DNA of 64,000 nt from Pseudomonas sp. FP453 (GTDB taxonomy: Bacteria; Pseudomonadota; Gammaproteobacteria; Pseudomonadales; Pseudomonadaceae): assembly GCF_030687495.1 (NCBI RefSeq), contig NZ_CP117435.1, positions 3,662,501 through 3,726,500 on the forward strand. The letters are read 5' to 3'. A program made the position numbers and the translations under genes. Positions 1 to 8,149 of the stretch are shown here, in pieces. Each line of letters opens with the position of its first letter. Position 1 is the first letter of the stretch. The notes beneath the pieces are model-generated. The model saw only the letters and a program-made list of their open reading frames with translations, was not told the origin of the DNA and did not search any database.

Positions 1-133
1 CTAACCACACGCTGAGAGATCTGTGCGGACTGCCACAAAGGCTTACCACCCAGCATTTAACGCTCTTGGCTACTTTCACTCGCCATTGCTAACTGCACGC
101 CCGCCCGGTCGTGCAGACTCTGGAGCGTGAAAC
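1..133. promoter_or_regulatory. Upstream region of the monooxygenase gene, with an inverted repeat
   Basis: No gene is seen in this edge segment. A 7-bp perfect inverted repeat, CTGCACG at 93-99 and CGTGCAG at 110-116, lies just before a GGAG ribosome binding site that is 8 bases from the ATG at 134. The repeat could be an operator or a short hairpin. No promoter boxes are convincing, and the segment is cut by the window edge. Confidence 0.35.
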
Positions 134-2095
134 ATGACCATTGGATCCACCTACGACTACCCCGCCCTAATCGCCAAACGCTTACCGCCCCACGCCCCCT
201 CAGCATGGCGAGGTCGCTTCCCCAGCCCGCCAGACCTATGTTTCAACTACCGCAAGCTCGTTGAGCAAGAATCCGGTATCGCCACCGCCACCTAGCCCGC
301 CTACAAGATCTGCATCGTCGGTGCCGGCGTCACAGGCTTGGCCGCCGCTCGCGAGCTACTTCGATGTGGATTCAACAACGTCACATTGCTTGAACAATCC
401 CAGCGAATTGGCGGTCGCCATTTAACAGTGCTCAACGCCGGCCAATCTCCCTTTATAGGTCAAACGTCCTTCGAAATGGGCGCCATGCGAATGCCCATGT
501 TCAACCGGGTTGGCGAAGCACCGCTGGAGGGTCAGTCGTTACTGGCCTACTACTGCAAGCACTTTGAGTTGCAGCTCTCCGACTTCCCCAACCCAGGTTC
601 AGCCCATGTACGCAGTACCGGTATTTACCTGCGCGAAGGTTTACTGGAGGGGCAGTCAGAACCGCAAATGCTGATTTGGAAAAATCCTGAGGGCGACACT
701 CCACCCCCAACGGAGAAACTGCAGCAGGTGTACGGCAAGTGGCGTCATTTTGCAGATCAGATGACCCGCCAAGTCGCGCTGGTCTATGGCTCACCGCAAT
801 GGGAAGCCACATGGGCCGCGATTGTCGCGCGCTACCACGGCCTGTCCTTTCGTGACCTGGTGACCTTGGCCTGCCGGGAGTGGAGTGCCGATACCCCTGA
901 TGACTTTGGTGGCCTCGGCATGACCCCGGAAGAGTCCACCCTGTTCTATTCCATCGGCATTGGCGACGGTAGTTGGGGCGCATTTTATGACGTCTGCTGC
1001 CTCTACCCCCTACGCACGGCGATCTTTGGGTTCAGCAGCCAATTACAACTGGTGCATGGTCGCGTGGACAACGACGGCAACCCGATGCCATCGCCGTATT
1101 TGGGCGCATCCACACTTGACGACTGCAACGGCCTAGCCTTCGACGCTCCCCGCTATCTTGGCCTCGCGGCGCTGGATGAGTGCCTGTTATTTACGCCGGC
1201 CAAAACTAATAGCTCTTCGTTTTACGACCATTGCCTTAAGCGTGGCGCAGGCTTTCTGACCGACAGCTCAGTGACCCGCCTGACCAAACTGGAAAACGGC
1301 CAGATTCGCGTGACCTACGACTGGAATGCCAGCCACACCAGCAGCAAATCCGAGCGTCATGAAGACTTCGATGCAGTGATCATGACCCTGCCCTCCTGGA
1401 TCATCGAAACCCACATCCAACTGGAAAATTTCAGTCAGACAATGCTGCCGTACACCATCACCAACGCTTACAAAACCGCGCATTGGGAAACCAGTTGCAA
1501 GGTCTACGCACCTTTGAAAAAGAGGTTCCTGTCGAAAAACAAACAGATCCCGCAGATCCTGGTCACCGACAGTTTTATCCACGACGTGTACACCTACCGC
1601 TACCACGACGCCTATCCCTACGACTGCATTCTGCTCAGTTACACCTGGGAGGATGACGCCACCAAACTGGCGTCCTTCGACGATCAAACGCTGGTCAGCA
1701 AATGCGTGGCAGAACTGGACCGTATCCTGTTGCGTTGCGCCAACATCAAAACGCCGATCTCGCCGTACATCGACACGCATAACGCGGTGGTTCAACGTTG
1801 GATGACCGACAAAAACGCCTTGGGCTGCGCCAAGCTCTATCGAGCTGGCACTTATTACGATGCCGTCAGCCTGATGAAGTACAACCGTGACTACGCCCAC
1901 GTATCCGGGCTGTATCTGTCGGGAGAGTCGTTTTCCGTGGATGCCGGTTGGACCGAACCCTGTCTGCGCGGCGCCATCGACGCGGTGATCCACATCTGCA
2001 ACACCACTCACTCCAACTTCAACGGCGGCTTTACCCTGGACGACTACCCCCGCTATCAGGGACAGCCTACAACCCAAGCGGAAACGGACTACTGA
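134..2095 (+). pseudogene. IaaM-like flavin monooxygenase (amide-forming amino acid 2-monooxygenase family), interrupted by an amber codon
   Basis: From the ATG at 134, which has a GGAG site 8 bases upstream, the frame runs 653 codons but meets TAG at 293-295 (codon 54). The FAD Rossmann motif IVGAGVTGL follows directly after the stop, so the only uninterrupted start, a TTG at 338, would lose the dinucleotide-binding loop. Downstream the frame is clean, with family features such as EMGAMRMP and LLSYTWEDDA that also occur in tryptophan and phenylalanine 2-monooxygenases. These enzymes oxidatively decarboxylate an amino acid to the amide. The amidase gene that follows fits the second step. The substrate cannot be read from sequence. 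One base change (CAG to TAG) would explain the stop, so it may be a recent mutation, a sequencing error, or less likely a readthrough site. Confidence 0.75.
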
Positions 2096-2109
2096 CGGAC
2101 GCACGAAAA

Positions 2110-2167
2110 AGACCTCTTACTTAAGCATCCACCTACGTGTGGACCCACAACAATAAGAAAGAGGTCT
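2110..2167 (+). promoter_or_regulatory. Inverted repeat that overlaps the amidase ribosome binding site
   Basis: AGACCTCTT at 2110-2118 is complementary to AAGAGGTCT at 2159-2167, and a smaller CCAC/GTGG pair lies in the loop. The right arm contains the AGAGG ribosome binding site of the amidase ATG at 2173. A folded RNA would hide this site, so the hairpin could couple or restrict translation. It lacks the U tract of a terminator. Confidence 0.45.
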
Positions 2168-2172
2168 GAGCC

Positions 2173-3060
2173 ATGAACGAAGCTACCAGTCTCGCCCGCG
2201 TCGCCGTTGTGCAATTCGATCCGCAAGTCGGCACCCACAATCGTCAATCCAACCTCGACACCAGCCTCAGCCTGGCCCTGCAAGCCGTGAACAATGGGGC
2301 CAACCTGATTGTGCTGCCGGAGCTGGCCAATACAGGGTACCTGTTCTGCAATCGCCAGGATGCTTTTGAGCATGCCGAGCCCGTTCCGGACGGGCCAAGC
2401 ACACGGGCCTGGATGGACTTTGCGCAGAATCATCAGGTCTACCTGGTCGCTGGCCTGGCAGAACGCGAAGGCATGCAGCTGTTCGACACCGCTGTGCTGT
2501 TGGGCCCGGATGGCTTCATCGGTAAGTATCGCAAGGCGCACCTGTGGAACAAAGAAAAGCTCTGGTTTACTCCTGGCAATCTGGGCTTTCCGGTGTTTGA
2601 AACCCCCATCGGCCGCATCGGCTTGCTGATCTGCTGGGACATCTGGTTTCCCGAAGTCCCACGCATCCTGACCCAGCAAGGCGCCGATATTATTTGCAGT
2701 CTGAACAACTGGGTGTGGACCCCACCGCCGCTGTTCGACGAAGCCGGCAAGTGCATGGCCTCGTACCTGACCATGACCGCTGCCCACGTCAACAATGTGT
2801 TCATTGCTGCCGCCAATCGGATCGGTGAGGAACATGGCGGGCGCTACCTGGGCTGTTCACTGATTGCCGGCACCAACGGCTGGCCCATCGGCAAGGTCGC
2901 GTCACCCAATGAACAGGCGATTTTGTACGCCGATATCGACCTATGCAGCGCACGCAGTGCACCGATCTGGAATGACCTGAACGACTTGCAACGCGATCGT
3001 CGCGTGGATCTGTATGACGGCATGCTCGGCTATTGCAAGCACCCGTGCCTACCGCGCTGA
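2173..3060 (+). CDS. Nitrilase-superfamily amidase (carbon-nitrogen hydrolase)
   Basis: The protein has 295 residues and the whole catalytic set of the nitrilase fold: Glu50 in LPELANTG, Lys121 in RKAHLW and Cys154 in LLICWDIWFPE. Such enzymes hydrolyse amides to acid and ammonia in the cytoplasm. It lies 77 bases after an amide-forming flavin monooxygenase gene, the same logic as lysine monooxygenase DavB with 5-aminopentanamidase DavA, so it probably hydrolyses the amide made by that enzyme. Classical IaaH belongs to a different amidase family. The start uses an AGAGG site that sits in an inverted repeat. The family call is firm; the substrate is inferred. Confidence 0.82.
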   Translation: MNEATSLARVAVVQFDPQVGTHNRQSNLDTSLSLALQAVNNGANLIVLPELANTGYLFCNRQDAFEHAEPVPDGPSTRAWMDFAQNHQVYLVAGLAEREGMQLFDTAVLLGPDGFIGKYRKAHLWNKEKLWFTPGNLGFPVFETPIGRIGLLICWDIWFPEVPRILTQQGADIICSLNNWVWTPPPLFDEAGKCMASYLTMTAAHVNNVFIAAANRIGEEHGGRYLGCSLIAGTNGWPIGKVASPNEQAILYADIDLCSARSAPIWNDLNDLQRDRRVDLYDGMLGYCKHPCLPR

Positions 3061-3073
3061 CGAGGGCACAATC

Positions 3074-4270
3074 ATGGACTCTATTTCGGCAAATCCGTCG
3101 CAGGGCTCGGCTGTTCGTTATCTGGTAATTTTGCTTGCGGTGACAGTCGCCGCGCTAGGGCTGATCGCCGCATTGTCGGTGCTGTATTCAGCGTCCGCAG
3201 CGGCTTACTGGCCCGGCTACAACGACATGGTGACCAGCCTGCCCTCGCCCATCGCATGGCTGCGTTGGATAGTCGGCGATGTCAGCGAGGTGGCGTTTTA
3301 CAAACACGAGTTTGCCTCCATTGGTTTGTTGCTGGGCGGTGCGTTCGGTTACTGGACCAGTCGTTACGCTAAGGGCTGGCAGGGTTTCAGCATCGCCTAT
3401 GGCACGGGACTGTGGCCCTGGCTTGTGACCAGTTCATTGCTTGGGTTATTGCTGAGTAATGCGCTTTGGGGCTGGACGGTAACGGCTGAGTCCTGGCAAC
3501 CCACCTTCGCAGCGTTTGTGTCGTTGCCGGCGGCGATGGTGTTGTTGTTCGGTGGGGGTTGGAAGGTCACGCTGAATGGTGCGGTGCTTGGCGCGATTTT
3601 AGTGACGCCAAGTTGCCTGTTGTTTGTGAATTACCTATGCATCCCGCTGGGGTTGCCTGCGGTGATAGGCAATGTGTTGGGGATGGCGCTAGGTAGCGTG
3701 GTGGCGTTTTTACTCTGCAGAGCGCTGCCGGGACTGGTCAGTCGTCAGCCAGACATTGCGGACGACGCGCCGCTGCCCGCACCCCAGCAGGCGCCAGACT
3801 ACGGTATACGCTGGACATTACGGCGGGTATTGGCGGACTTTTCCGAAGCACCGTTTTTTGGCAATGAGTGGGCGAGCCTGGGGTTGATCGTGGGGGTTCT
3901 GTTGGCTTACGCGTTGAATCCCATTAGCCCAGCCTATGGGTCAGGCTGGTTGCCGCAGCTGGTCGCAGGCCAAGCGCTGACCTCGTTGCTGGGCATCCTG
4001 TTATGGCGGCGGCAATGGCAAAAACACGGGTGGTATCCGACCTATGTACCGTTGGTTTCGGTGGTGCCTGCGGCGGTGTTGACCCATGGTGGCAGCCCTG
4101 CCGTCGTCATTGTCAGTGCCGCGCTGGGTGCAATGATCGCCCCGCCGCTGGCCTGTGCGATTGCCACGAGGTTGCCGGGGTACATGCATCCTTTTATTGG
4201 GAATGTGTTGTCGATGGCGATCAGTACTGTGCTGATCGTTCCAATAGTCAGCGCGTTGCTTGCATTTTAA
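3074..4270 (+). CDS. Polytopic membrane protein with two homologous halves, possible transporter
   Basis: The product is 398 residues and very hydrophobic. It divides into two related halves, about residues 61-218 and 247-395, joined by a polar linker (about 222-245). Paired motifs are HEFASIGLLLG (78-88) with NEWASLGLIVG (264-274), LPAAMVLLFGG with VPAAVLTHGG, and VIGNVLGMA (198-206) with FIGNVLSMA (374-382). An N-terminal helix (about 15-38) precedes the repeats. The ATG at 3074 was chosen because GAGGG lies just upstream and it follows the amidase stop by 13 bases. I do not recognise the family. Position suggests it moves the substrate or product of the monooxygenase-amidase pair; this is inference. 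Confidence 0.7.
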   Translation: MDSISANPSQGSAVRYLVILLAVTVAALGLIAALSVLYSASAAAYWPGYNDMVTSLPSPIAWLRWIVGDVSEVAFYKHEFASIGLLLGGAFGYWTSRYAKGWQGFSIAYGTGLWPWLVTSSLLGLLLSNALWGWTVTAESWQPTFAAFVSLPAAMVLLFGGGWKVTLNGAVLGAILVTPSCLLFVNYLCIPLGLPAVIGNVLGMALGSVVAFLLCRALPGLVSRQPDIADDAPLPAPQQAPDYGIRWTLRRVLADFSEAPFFGNEWASLGLIVGVLLAYALNPISPAYGSGWLPQLVAGQALTSLLGILLWRRQWQKHGWYPTYVPLVSVVPAAVLTHGGSPAVVIVSAALGAMIAPPLACAIATRLPGYMHPFIGNVLSMAISTVLIVPIVSALLAF

Positions 4271-4738
4271 ATCGCGCCCCAAAGCAAGCGGCGCCCTGAG
4301 ACTCGCGTACGCGGATAGCTGCAGGGGCTTTAGGTAACTACCGTTCCTATTGCCCCACTGATCTCGAAAGGGTGCTCTATCCGGTCAAAGGCGGCATCGG
4401 AAATCGTCGACATTGGCGACGCAAGCCTGGTGCTGGGGCAAAGCAAACAAGAAATTACCAAGCGCGTTTACAGGAGGATTGGCGCTACTGCGAAGCCGTC
4501 AAAATAGGAAAGTTCTGGAACACTTCCACAATAGTTATGGAACACCTATGAAAAGCCGCCTCCCGCTTCCCGGCACCACCTTGCCGCGTAAACTGTAGGT
4601 GATGATGGCTAGGGAGAACTATAACTTTCGTGCAGTTTGTTTGCTTGCTTGCCTGACTACTGAGCGAAAGTGTTCGTCTGTCTAAGGCTAACAAAATATA
4701 TAGGTAGGATGGCAGCTACCTGCCATCCCGCGTAGCTA
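4271..4738. other. Gene-poor stretch between the membrane protein and the lipoprotein gene
   Basis: The only recognisable content is the integrase tail described separately at 4382-4507. A 61-codon open frame at 4413-4598 on the plus strand has no features of a gene. The two flanking genes converge here, yet I see no strong terminator hairpin. Composition becomes AT-richer from about 4,400 onward. Confidence 0.5.
4382..4507 (+). pseudogene. Relic C-terminus of a tyrosine-family integrase
   Basis: The frame ending at TAG 4505-4507 reads KAASEIVDIGDASLVLGQ followed by SKQEITKRVYRRIGATAKPSK. This matches the usual end of phage-type tyrosine recombinases: the LGH(S/T) block, here with Gln in place of His, then ITxxVYRR around the nucleophilic Tyr, and a basic xKPxx tail. 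No catalytic domain precedes it and upstream codons are not convincing, so only the last ~42 residues remain. A second tail of different sequence lies at 6918-7085. Together they mark the edges of a decayed integrated element. Confidence 0.6.
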
Positions 4739-6097
4739 TCAGTTGTCGTAGGGAATATCTTTGTTTTTTTCAAAGTAATAAGCAAAGCATTTTCCAAAAT
4801 CAAATTTCTTGTTATTGACACAGTAACCTAATGTGGCGCCCTGCTTTTCCGACAGTGACTTATGAACGATAGCTGACAGTAACGCAATGACGTTTTTGTT
4901 AAAAACGTCATTATGGTTTTTGATGAAAGATTCAGGAGCCGAAATAAAGTCTATCGGGTCATTTGCGAAGCAAGGCATGTGAGCACTGGTGAAGAAACTG
5001 TTGCTCGGTGAGCAGTAAGAAGTAAACCCCCAATTTGCGATGTTTGAGCTGCGCAGCGTGAGCGCCCGAGTTTGCAACAAGGACTTTTGCAAGGGAGGCT
5101 GCTCAATAGCCAGAGCAGGCTTAAGCTCGGCAGTGGGCTCGATCATAATATCATTCATGACCCCCGTGGTGAATAAGGAGTAGTTGCCAACGGTTTGATC
5201 ATCCAAATCTACCTCCTTGAGCGCATAGGGAATACCAAAATAATCTCGCTGAATCACTTCCTGCTTCCAACGGGCATTCACACCTACTATCTGCCCAAGA
5301 GGAAAAGCAAAGTTGGTGGGGAGGTCCGCGCGAGAACTGACCACATACATTATTGATTGTATGGGTTTGTGCTTTGCACCAATCCGCATACTACTTTCCT
5401 TCAATAATAGAGCCTGATTGGCTTCTATGGCCGGATTCAAAAGAACTACGCCGTCGCCAAACGGTTTAAGGGTGCCTGTACGCTCTGCCGTCTTCATCTT
5501 ATCGAGCAATGTGTCATGTAATGCTGAAAGCGTAATGGCCGCGCCAAAACTGTGACCAACCGTCAGCATAAAATTTTTATTTTTTTGCCCAACAATATAC
5601 TCAAGGTCAGTTAGGAAATTGGTGACTCCGCCGCGCCCCACTTCCTCTGCGACAGCCTTACGGTCCCAGAATGTTAAGTTTTCTAGCTGTAGGCCTTGAA
5701 AGGTCATACCCCGCCAACCGATGTAAATACCTAGGATCTTTTTGTCGCCGGTGGCACCAGAGCGGGCTAGAAAATCCAGTGCATTTCTGAAGCTGATGAC
5801 GTTCTCATCTTCAGTCGAGGCATTGTGTTTCCAGCCATGTACGAAAACGATTACCGCCAAGTCTTCGATTTTAGATTTTTCAGATATTTTGTGTAAAAGT
5901 TCAGAAGTTTGACTTGGTGAAAAATCATTTCCACGCTCTGTGAACTCTACAAACCCCAAGTCATAACCGGGATTTACCTCATAAGATTTTCCGCACCCCC
6001 ACCAATGACCAACGCATGTACCATCAGAGCTTCTGAACGGAGCGTTTGAGACGCAGCCGCCCAATAGAAAGATAAACAAGATAACGAATATTTTCAT
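4739..6097 (-). CDS. Predicted lipoprotein with an alpha/beta-hydrolase (lipase-like) fold
   Basis: The 452-residue product starts with a lipoprotein signal, MKIFVILFIFLLGGC, with Cys15 as the lipidated residue. It contains VFVHGW (85-89), the usual oxyanion-hole strand, and the nucleophile elbow GHSFG with Ser183. It is therefore probably a membrane-anchored esterase or lipase-like protein facing the periplasm. A strong AGGAG site lies 7 bases before the ATG. Codon use is clearly AT-richer than the surrounding chromosome and the gene lies inside the integrase-bracketed cassette, so it was probably acquired. Substrate and biological role are unknown; an interbacterial or phage-related role is possible but unsupported. 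Confidence 0.68.
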   Translation of the reverse strand: MKIFVILFIFLLGGCVSNAPFRSSDGTCVGHWWGCGKSYEVNPGYDLGFVEFTERGNDFSPSQTSELLHKISEKSKIEDLAVIVFVHGWKHNASTEDENVISFRNALDFLARSGATGDKKILGIYIGWRGMTFQGLQLENLTFWDRKAVAEEVGRGGVTNFLTDLEYIVGQKNKNFMLTVGHSFGAAITLSALHDTLLDKMKTAERTGTLKPFGDGVVLLNPAIEANQALLLKESSMRIGAKHKPIQSIMYVVSSRADLPTNFAFPLGQIVGVNARWKQEVIQRDYFGIPYALKEVDLDDQTVGNYSLFTTGVMNDIMIEPTAELKPALAIEQPPLQKSLLQTRALTLRSSNIANWGFTSYCSPSNSFFTSAHMPCFANDPIDFISAPESFIKNHNDVFNKNVIALLSAIVHKSLSEKQGATLGYCVNNKKFDFGKCFAYYFEKNKDIPYDN

Positions 6098-6597
6098 TCC
6101 TTTGCTCCTAACTCTCAGTATGTTTTTTTGTGGTCACTCAGCACTAGATATTATTAGTACGTCGCCGAGCGACGGTATTGGCAGAGCTGCTTTTAGAAGG
6201 CATTTGCGAGTATGGGTGGCTTTGCTGCAGGAGTCTAATCCCGAGAGAAAAAAAAAAATCTAAAGATCTCATTTGGCGAGAGCGAAGCTTTCCTTGTTTG
6301 CCTAATGCTTAGGTGACTAAGTGATTCCTGTGTCTATTTTTTGTATGCAGTCCATACACATAACGTCTGTGCATTACAGTAGTAGAATTCTACTGCGGGT
6401 CACGAATGAATTCGGGCGATAAATCAATAGCATGAGGATAGGGATCCGAACCCCTTTGAATCGCCGTTTATGTGGAATAGAAAACCTATTGAAAAATACG
6501 TCTATTTTTACGCTGAGCGTCATTCTGGAGCTGAGCGGAGGAGGTGTCTCGGGCTTTGAATTGTGCTGTCAGAAGGGAGCAAATATTGGTGTTGCGC
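6098..6597. other. AT-rich gene-poor stretch inside the island
   Basis: About 500 bases, very AT-rich around 6,240-6,420, which probably contain the promoter of the minus-strand lipoprotein gene. An open frame at 6432-6737 on the plus strand overlaps the better-supported minus-strand membrane gene and has no protein-like features. No RNA gene or repeat is evident. Confidence 0.45.
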
Positions 6598-6843
6598 TCA
6601 GTCTCCGCGGCCGTCCTTCAGCCAGGATAGAACCCAGACCCCTATCCCAACAGGGACGGCATAAGCAACAGCCCCAGGAAATAAACCCGAAATATCAGAC
6701 CAACCAAGTTGCCATACGCCAGCTTTATAGTAATTAATGGAAGCCCCCATAAATGTCGCAATAACACCCACCAAAAAAAATAAAAATACTACACATATCA
6801 AAAGCAATATAAATGCTTGAAACCTCGATTTAGGCTTAATCAC
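6598..6843 (-). CDS. Small two-helix membrane protein, possible orphan immunity protein
   Basis: The 81-residue protein begins at a GTG (6841-6843) with GGGAG 7 bases upstream; longer starts have no ribosome site and run into a different coding relic. Two hydrophobic helices are clear, about residues 10-30 (FILLLICVVFLFFLVGVIA) and 58-73, separated by a short polar segment. The GTG overlaps the TGA of an upstream minus-strand frame as GTGA, a sign of translational coupling to a lost gene. Small membrane proteins coupled to the 3' end of a toxin gene are typical immunity proteins. The toxin is reduced to a short tail, so the role is an inference. Confidence 0.55.
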   Translation of the reverse strand: MIKPKSRFQAFILLLICVVFLFFLVGVIATFMGASINYYKAGVWQLGWSDISGLFPGAVAYAVPVGIGVWVLSWLKDGRGD

Positions 6844-6917
6844 TTCTTGTCTCCCAAGGAACCTATCTCGCCGCCAACTGTTTCGAAGCCGTATGCACCG
6901 ATGGTGTTGCCTATAAT
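6840..6917 (-). pseudogene. Truncated 3' end of a lost gene, perhaps a toxin C-terminus
   Basis: On the minus strand the frame upstream of the small membrane gene reads IIGNTIGAYGFETVGGEIG then SLGDKK and stops at TGA 6840-6842, overlapping the next start. The glycine-rich tail looks like the end of a real protein. It is cut at about 6917, where plus-strand integrase sequence begins. The family cannot be identified from about 25 residues. Confidence 0.4.
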
Positions 6918-7085
6918 ATCCGCCCAAATGCAACAAGCGAAATTCTGGATCTCGATGATGCCAGCCGCCTCCTGGGGCACACGGACAAGCGCAACACAGA
7001 GACGATTTACCAGCGGGTCGGCGAGATCATAAAGCCAACTCGCCGACCACGAATCTGGCGGAGATGCGGAAACAGCCTGAAATGA
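6918..7085 (+). pseudogene. Relic C-terminus of a second tyrosine integrase beside tRNA-Ser
   Basis: The frame gives IRPNATSEILDLDDASRLLG, then HTDKRNTETIYQRVGEIIKPTR, and stops at TGA 7083-7085. It shows the LLGHTD block with its catalytic-site His, the ETIYQR nucleophile region and the xKPTR end of phage-type integrases. Only about 40-55 residues remain and no start or catalytic Arg box precedes it. It points at the 3' end of the tRNA-Ser gene 88 bases away, the usual position of an integrase relative to its tRNA attachment site. Confidence 0.65.
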
Positions 7086-7137
7086 TGCGGAAACGATCCG
7101 AAGCTCTAGCCCGGGCATTCTCAGATGCCAGAAACAC

Positions 7138-7162
7138 AAAAGCCCCGCATTGCGGGGCTTTC
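7138..7162 (-). terminator. Terminator of tRNA-Ser
   Basis: AGCCCCGC (7141-7148) pairs with GCGGGGCT (7152-7159). On the minus strand the stem is followed by TTTT, directly downstream of the tRNA 3' end. Confidence 0.65.
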
Positions 7163-7172
7163 GTATGAATCT

Positions 7173-7263
7173 TGGCGGGAAACCAGGGATTCGAACCCTG
7201 GGAACGCTATTAACGTTCGCCGGTTTTCAAGACCGGTGCATTCAACCACTCTGCCAATTTCCC
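7173..7263 (-). tRNA. tRNA-Ser (anticodon TGA)
   Basis: Read on the minus strand, the gene begins GGGAAAT at 7263 and ends with an encoded CCA at 7173, giving 91 bases. The acceptor arms GGGAAA and TTTCCC pair. The anticodon stem CCGGT/ACCGG encloses the loop CTTGAAA, whose anticodon TGA (7227-7229) reads serine UCA. The long variable arm GCGAACGTTAATAGCGTTC and the T-arm GGGTTCGAATCCC are typical of a class II tRNA-Ser. Its 3' end faces the integrase relics, so it is the likely attachment site of the island. Confidence 0.96.
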
Positions 7264-7415
7264 TTTTGCATCACAGGATTAGAGTAGACCATCCTGTCTC
7301 AGCGGGCGCCATAATACCCGAATGAAACACACTGTCAAACTCTCGGCATCGCTTGTTACAGAGCGTCTGTTATGATCTTTGCGACTGAACGTTTCAAAAC
7401 TGAAGGAGTGTCGCC

Positions 7416-8087
7416 ATGCGCGAACAGAATTACGCAGTGAATGGTAACGCGCAGGCTGAGCAGCTTGAAGTCAGCCGCGTGTTGCGCAACACATACGGCT
7501 TGCTCGCCCTTACCCTCGCATTCAGCGGCGTGATGGCGTTCGTGGCGCAGCAGATGCGCGTTGGCTATCCGAATATCTTTGTCGTGTTGATCGGCTTCTA
7601 CGGTCTGTTCTTCCTGACCAACAAACTGCGTGACTCGGCCTGGGGCCTGGTGTCGGCATTTGCCTTGACCGGCTTCATGGGTTTTTTCCTCGGCCCGATC
7701 CTTAACCGTTACCTCGGCATGGCCGGCGGTGCGGAAGTGGTCAGTTCGGCGTTTGCCATGACGGCGCTGGTGTTTGGTGGTCTGTCGGCCTACGTGCTGA
7801 TCACCCGCAAGGACATGAGCTTCCTGGGTGGTTTCATCACCGCGGGCTTCTTCGTGTTGCTGGCGGCCGTGGTCGCCGGCATGTTCTTCCAGATCAGCGG
7901 CCTGCAACTGGCGATCAGCGCGGGTTTTGTGCTGTTCTCCTCGGTGTGCATCCTGTTCCAGACCAGCGCTATCATCCACGGCGGTGAGCGTAACTACATC
8001 ATGGCGACCGTCAGCCTGTATGTGTCGATCTACAATCTGTTTATCAGCCTGTTGCAGATCTTCGGCATCATGAGCCGCGACGACTGA
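7416..8087 (+). CDS. yccA: BAX-inhibitor-1 family inner-membrane protein YccA, modulator of FtsH
   Basis: The 223-residue protein has a short polar N-terminus and seven hydrophobic segments, the arrangement of the Bax inhibitor-1 (UPF0005) family. In E. coli, YccA is a substrate and modulator of the FtsH protease in the inner membrane. The start follows GAAGGAG seven bases upstream. The gene stands alone next to tRNA-Ser; in P. aeruginosa a yccA-like gene lies near the tus genes, which here sit 21 kb away, implying rearrangement. A strong hairpin follows the stop. Confidence 0.85.
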   Translation: MREQNYAVNGNAQAEQLEVSRVLRNTYGLLALTLAFSGVMAFVAQQMRVGYPNIFVVLIGFYGLFFLTNKLRDSAWGLVSAFALTGFMGFFLGPILNRYLGMAGGAEVVSSAFAMTALVFGGLSAYVLITRKDMSFLGGFITAGFFVLLAAVVAGMFFQISGLQLAISAGFVLFSSVCILFQTSAIIHGGERNYIMATVSLYVSIYNLFISLLQIFGIMSRDD

Positions 8088-8102
8088 TCCAGTAACGCAA
8101 AA

Positions 8103-8137
8103 AAAATGCCCCGTATCGAAAGATACGGGGCATTTTT
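8103..8137. terminator. Bidirectional terminator between yccA and murB
   Basis: ATGCCCCGTATC (8106-8117) pairs perfectly with GATACGGGGCAT (8122-8133) around a GAAA loop, with A and T tracts on both sides. It can serve yccA on the plus strand and the murB operon on the minus strand. Confidence 0.9.
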
Positions 8138-8149
8138 GTTTTCGAGGGA

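Noticed and set aside
4413..4598. 61-codon plus-strand open frame
   Set aside because: It runs across the integrase relic in another frame and has no ribosome site or conserved pattern.
6432..6460. GGGATCCGAACCC resembling a tRNA T-arm, possible attachment copy
   Set aside because: Matches the tRNA-Ser T-arm core by 12 of 13 bases, but flanking bases do not pair or match, so chance is likely.
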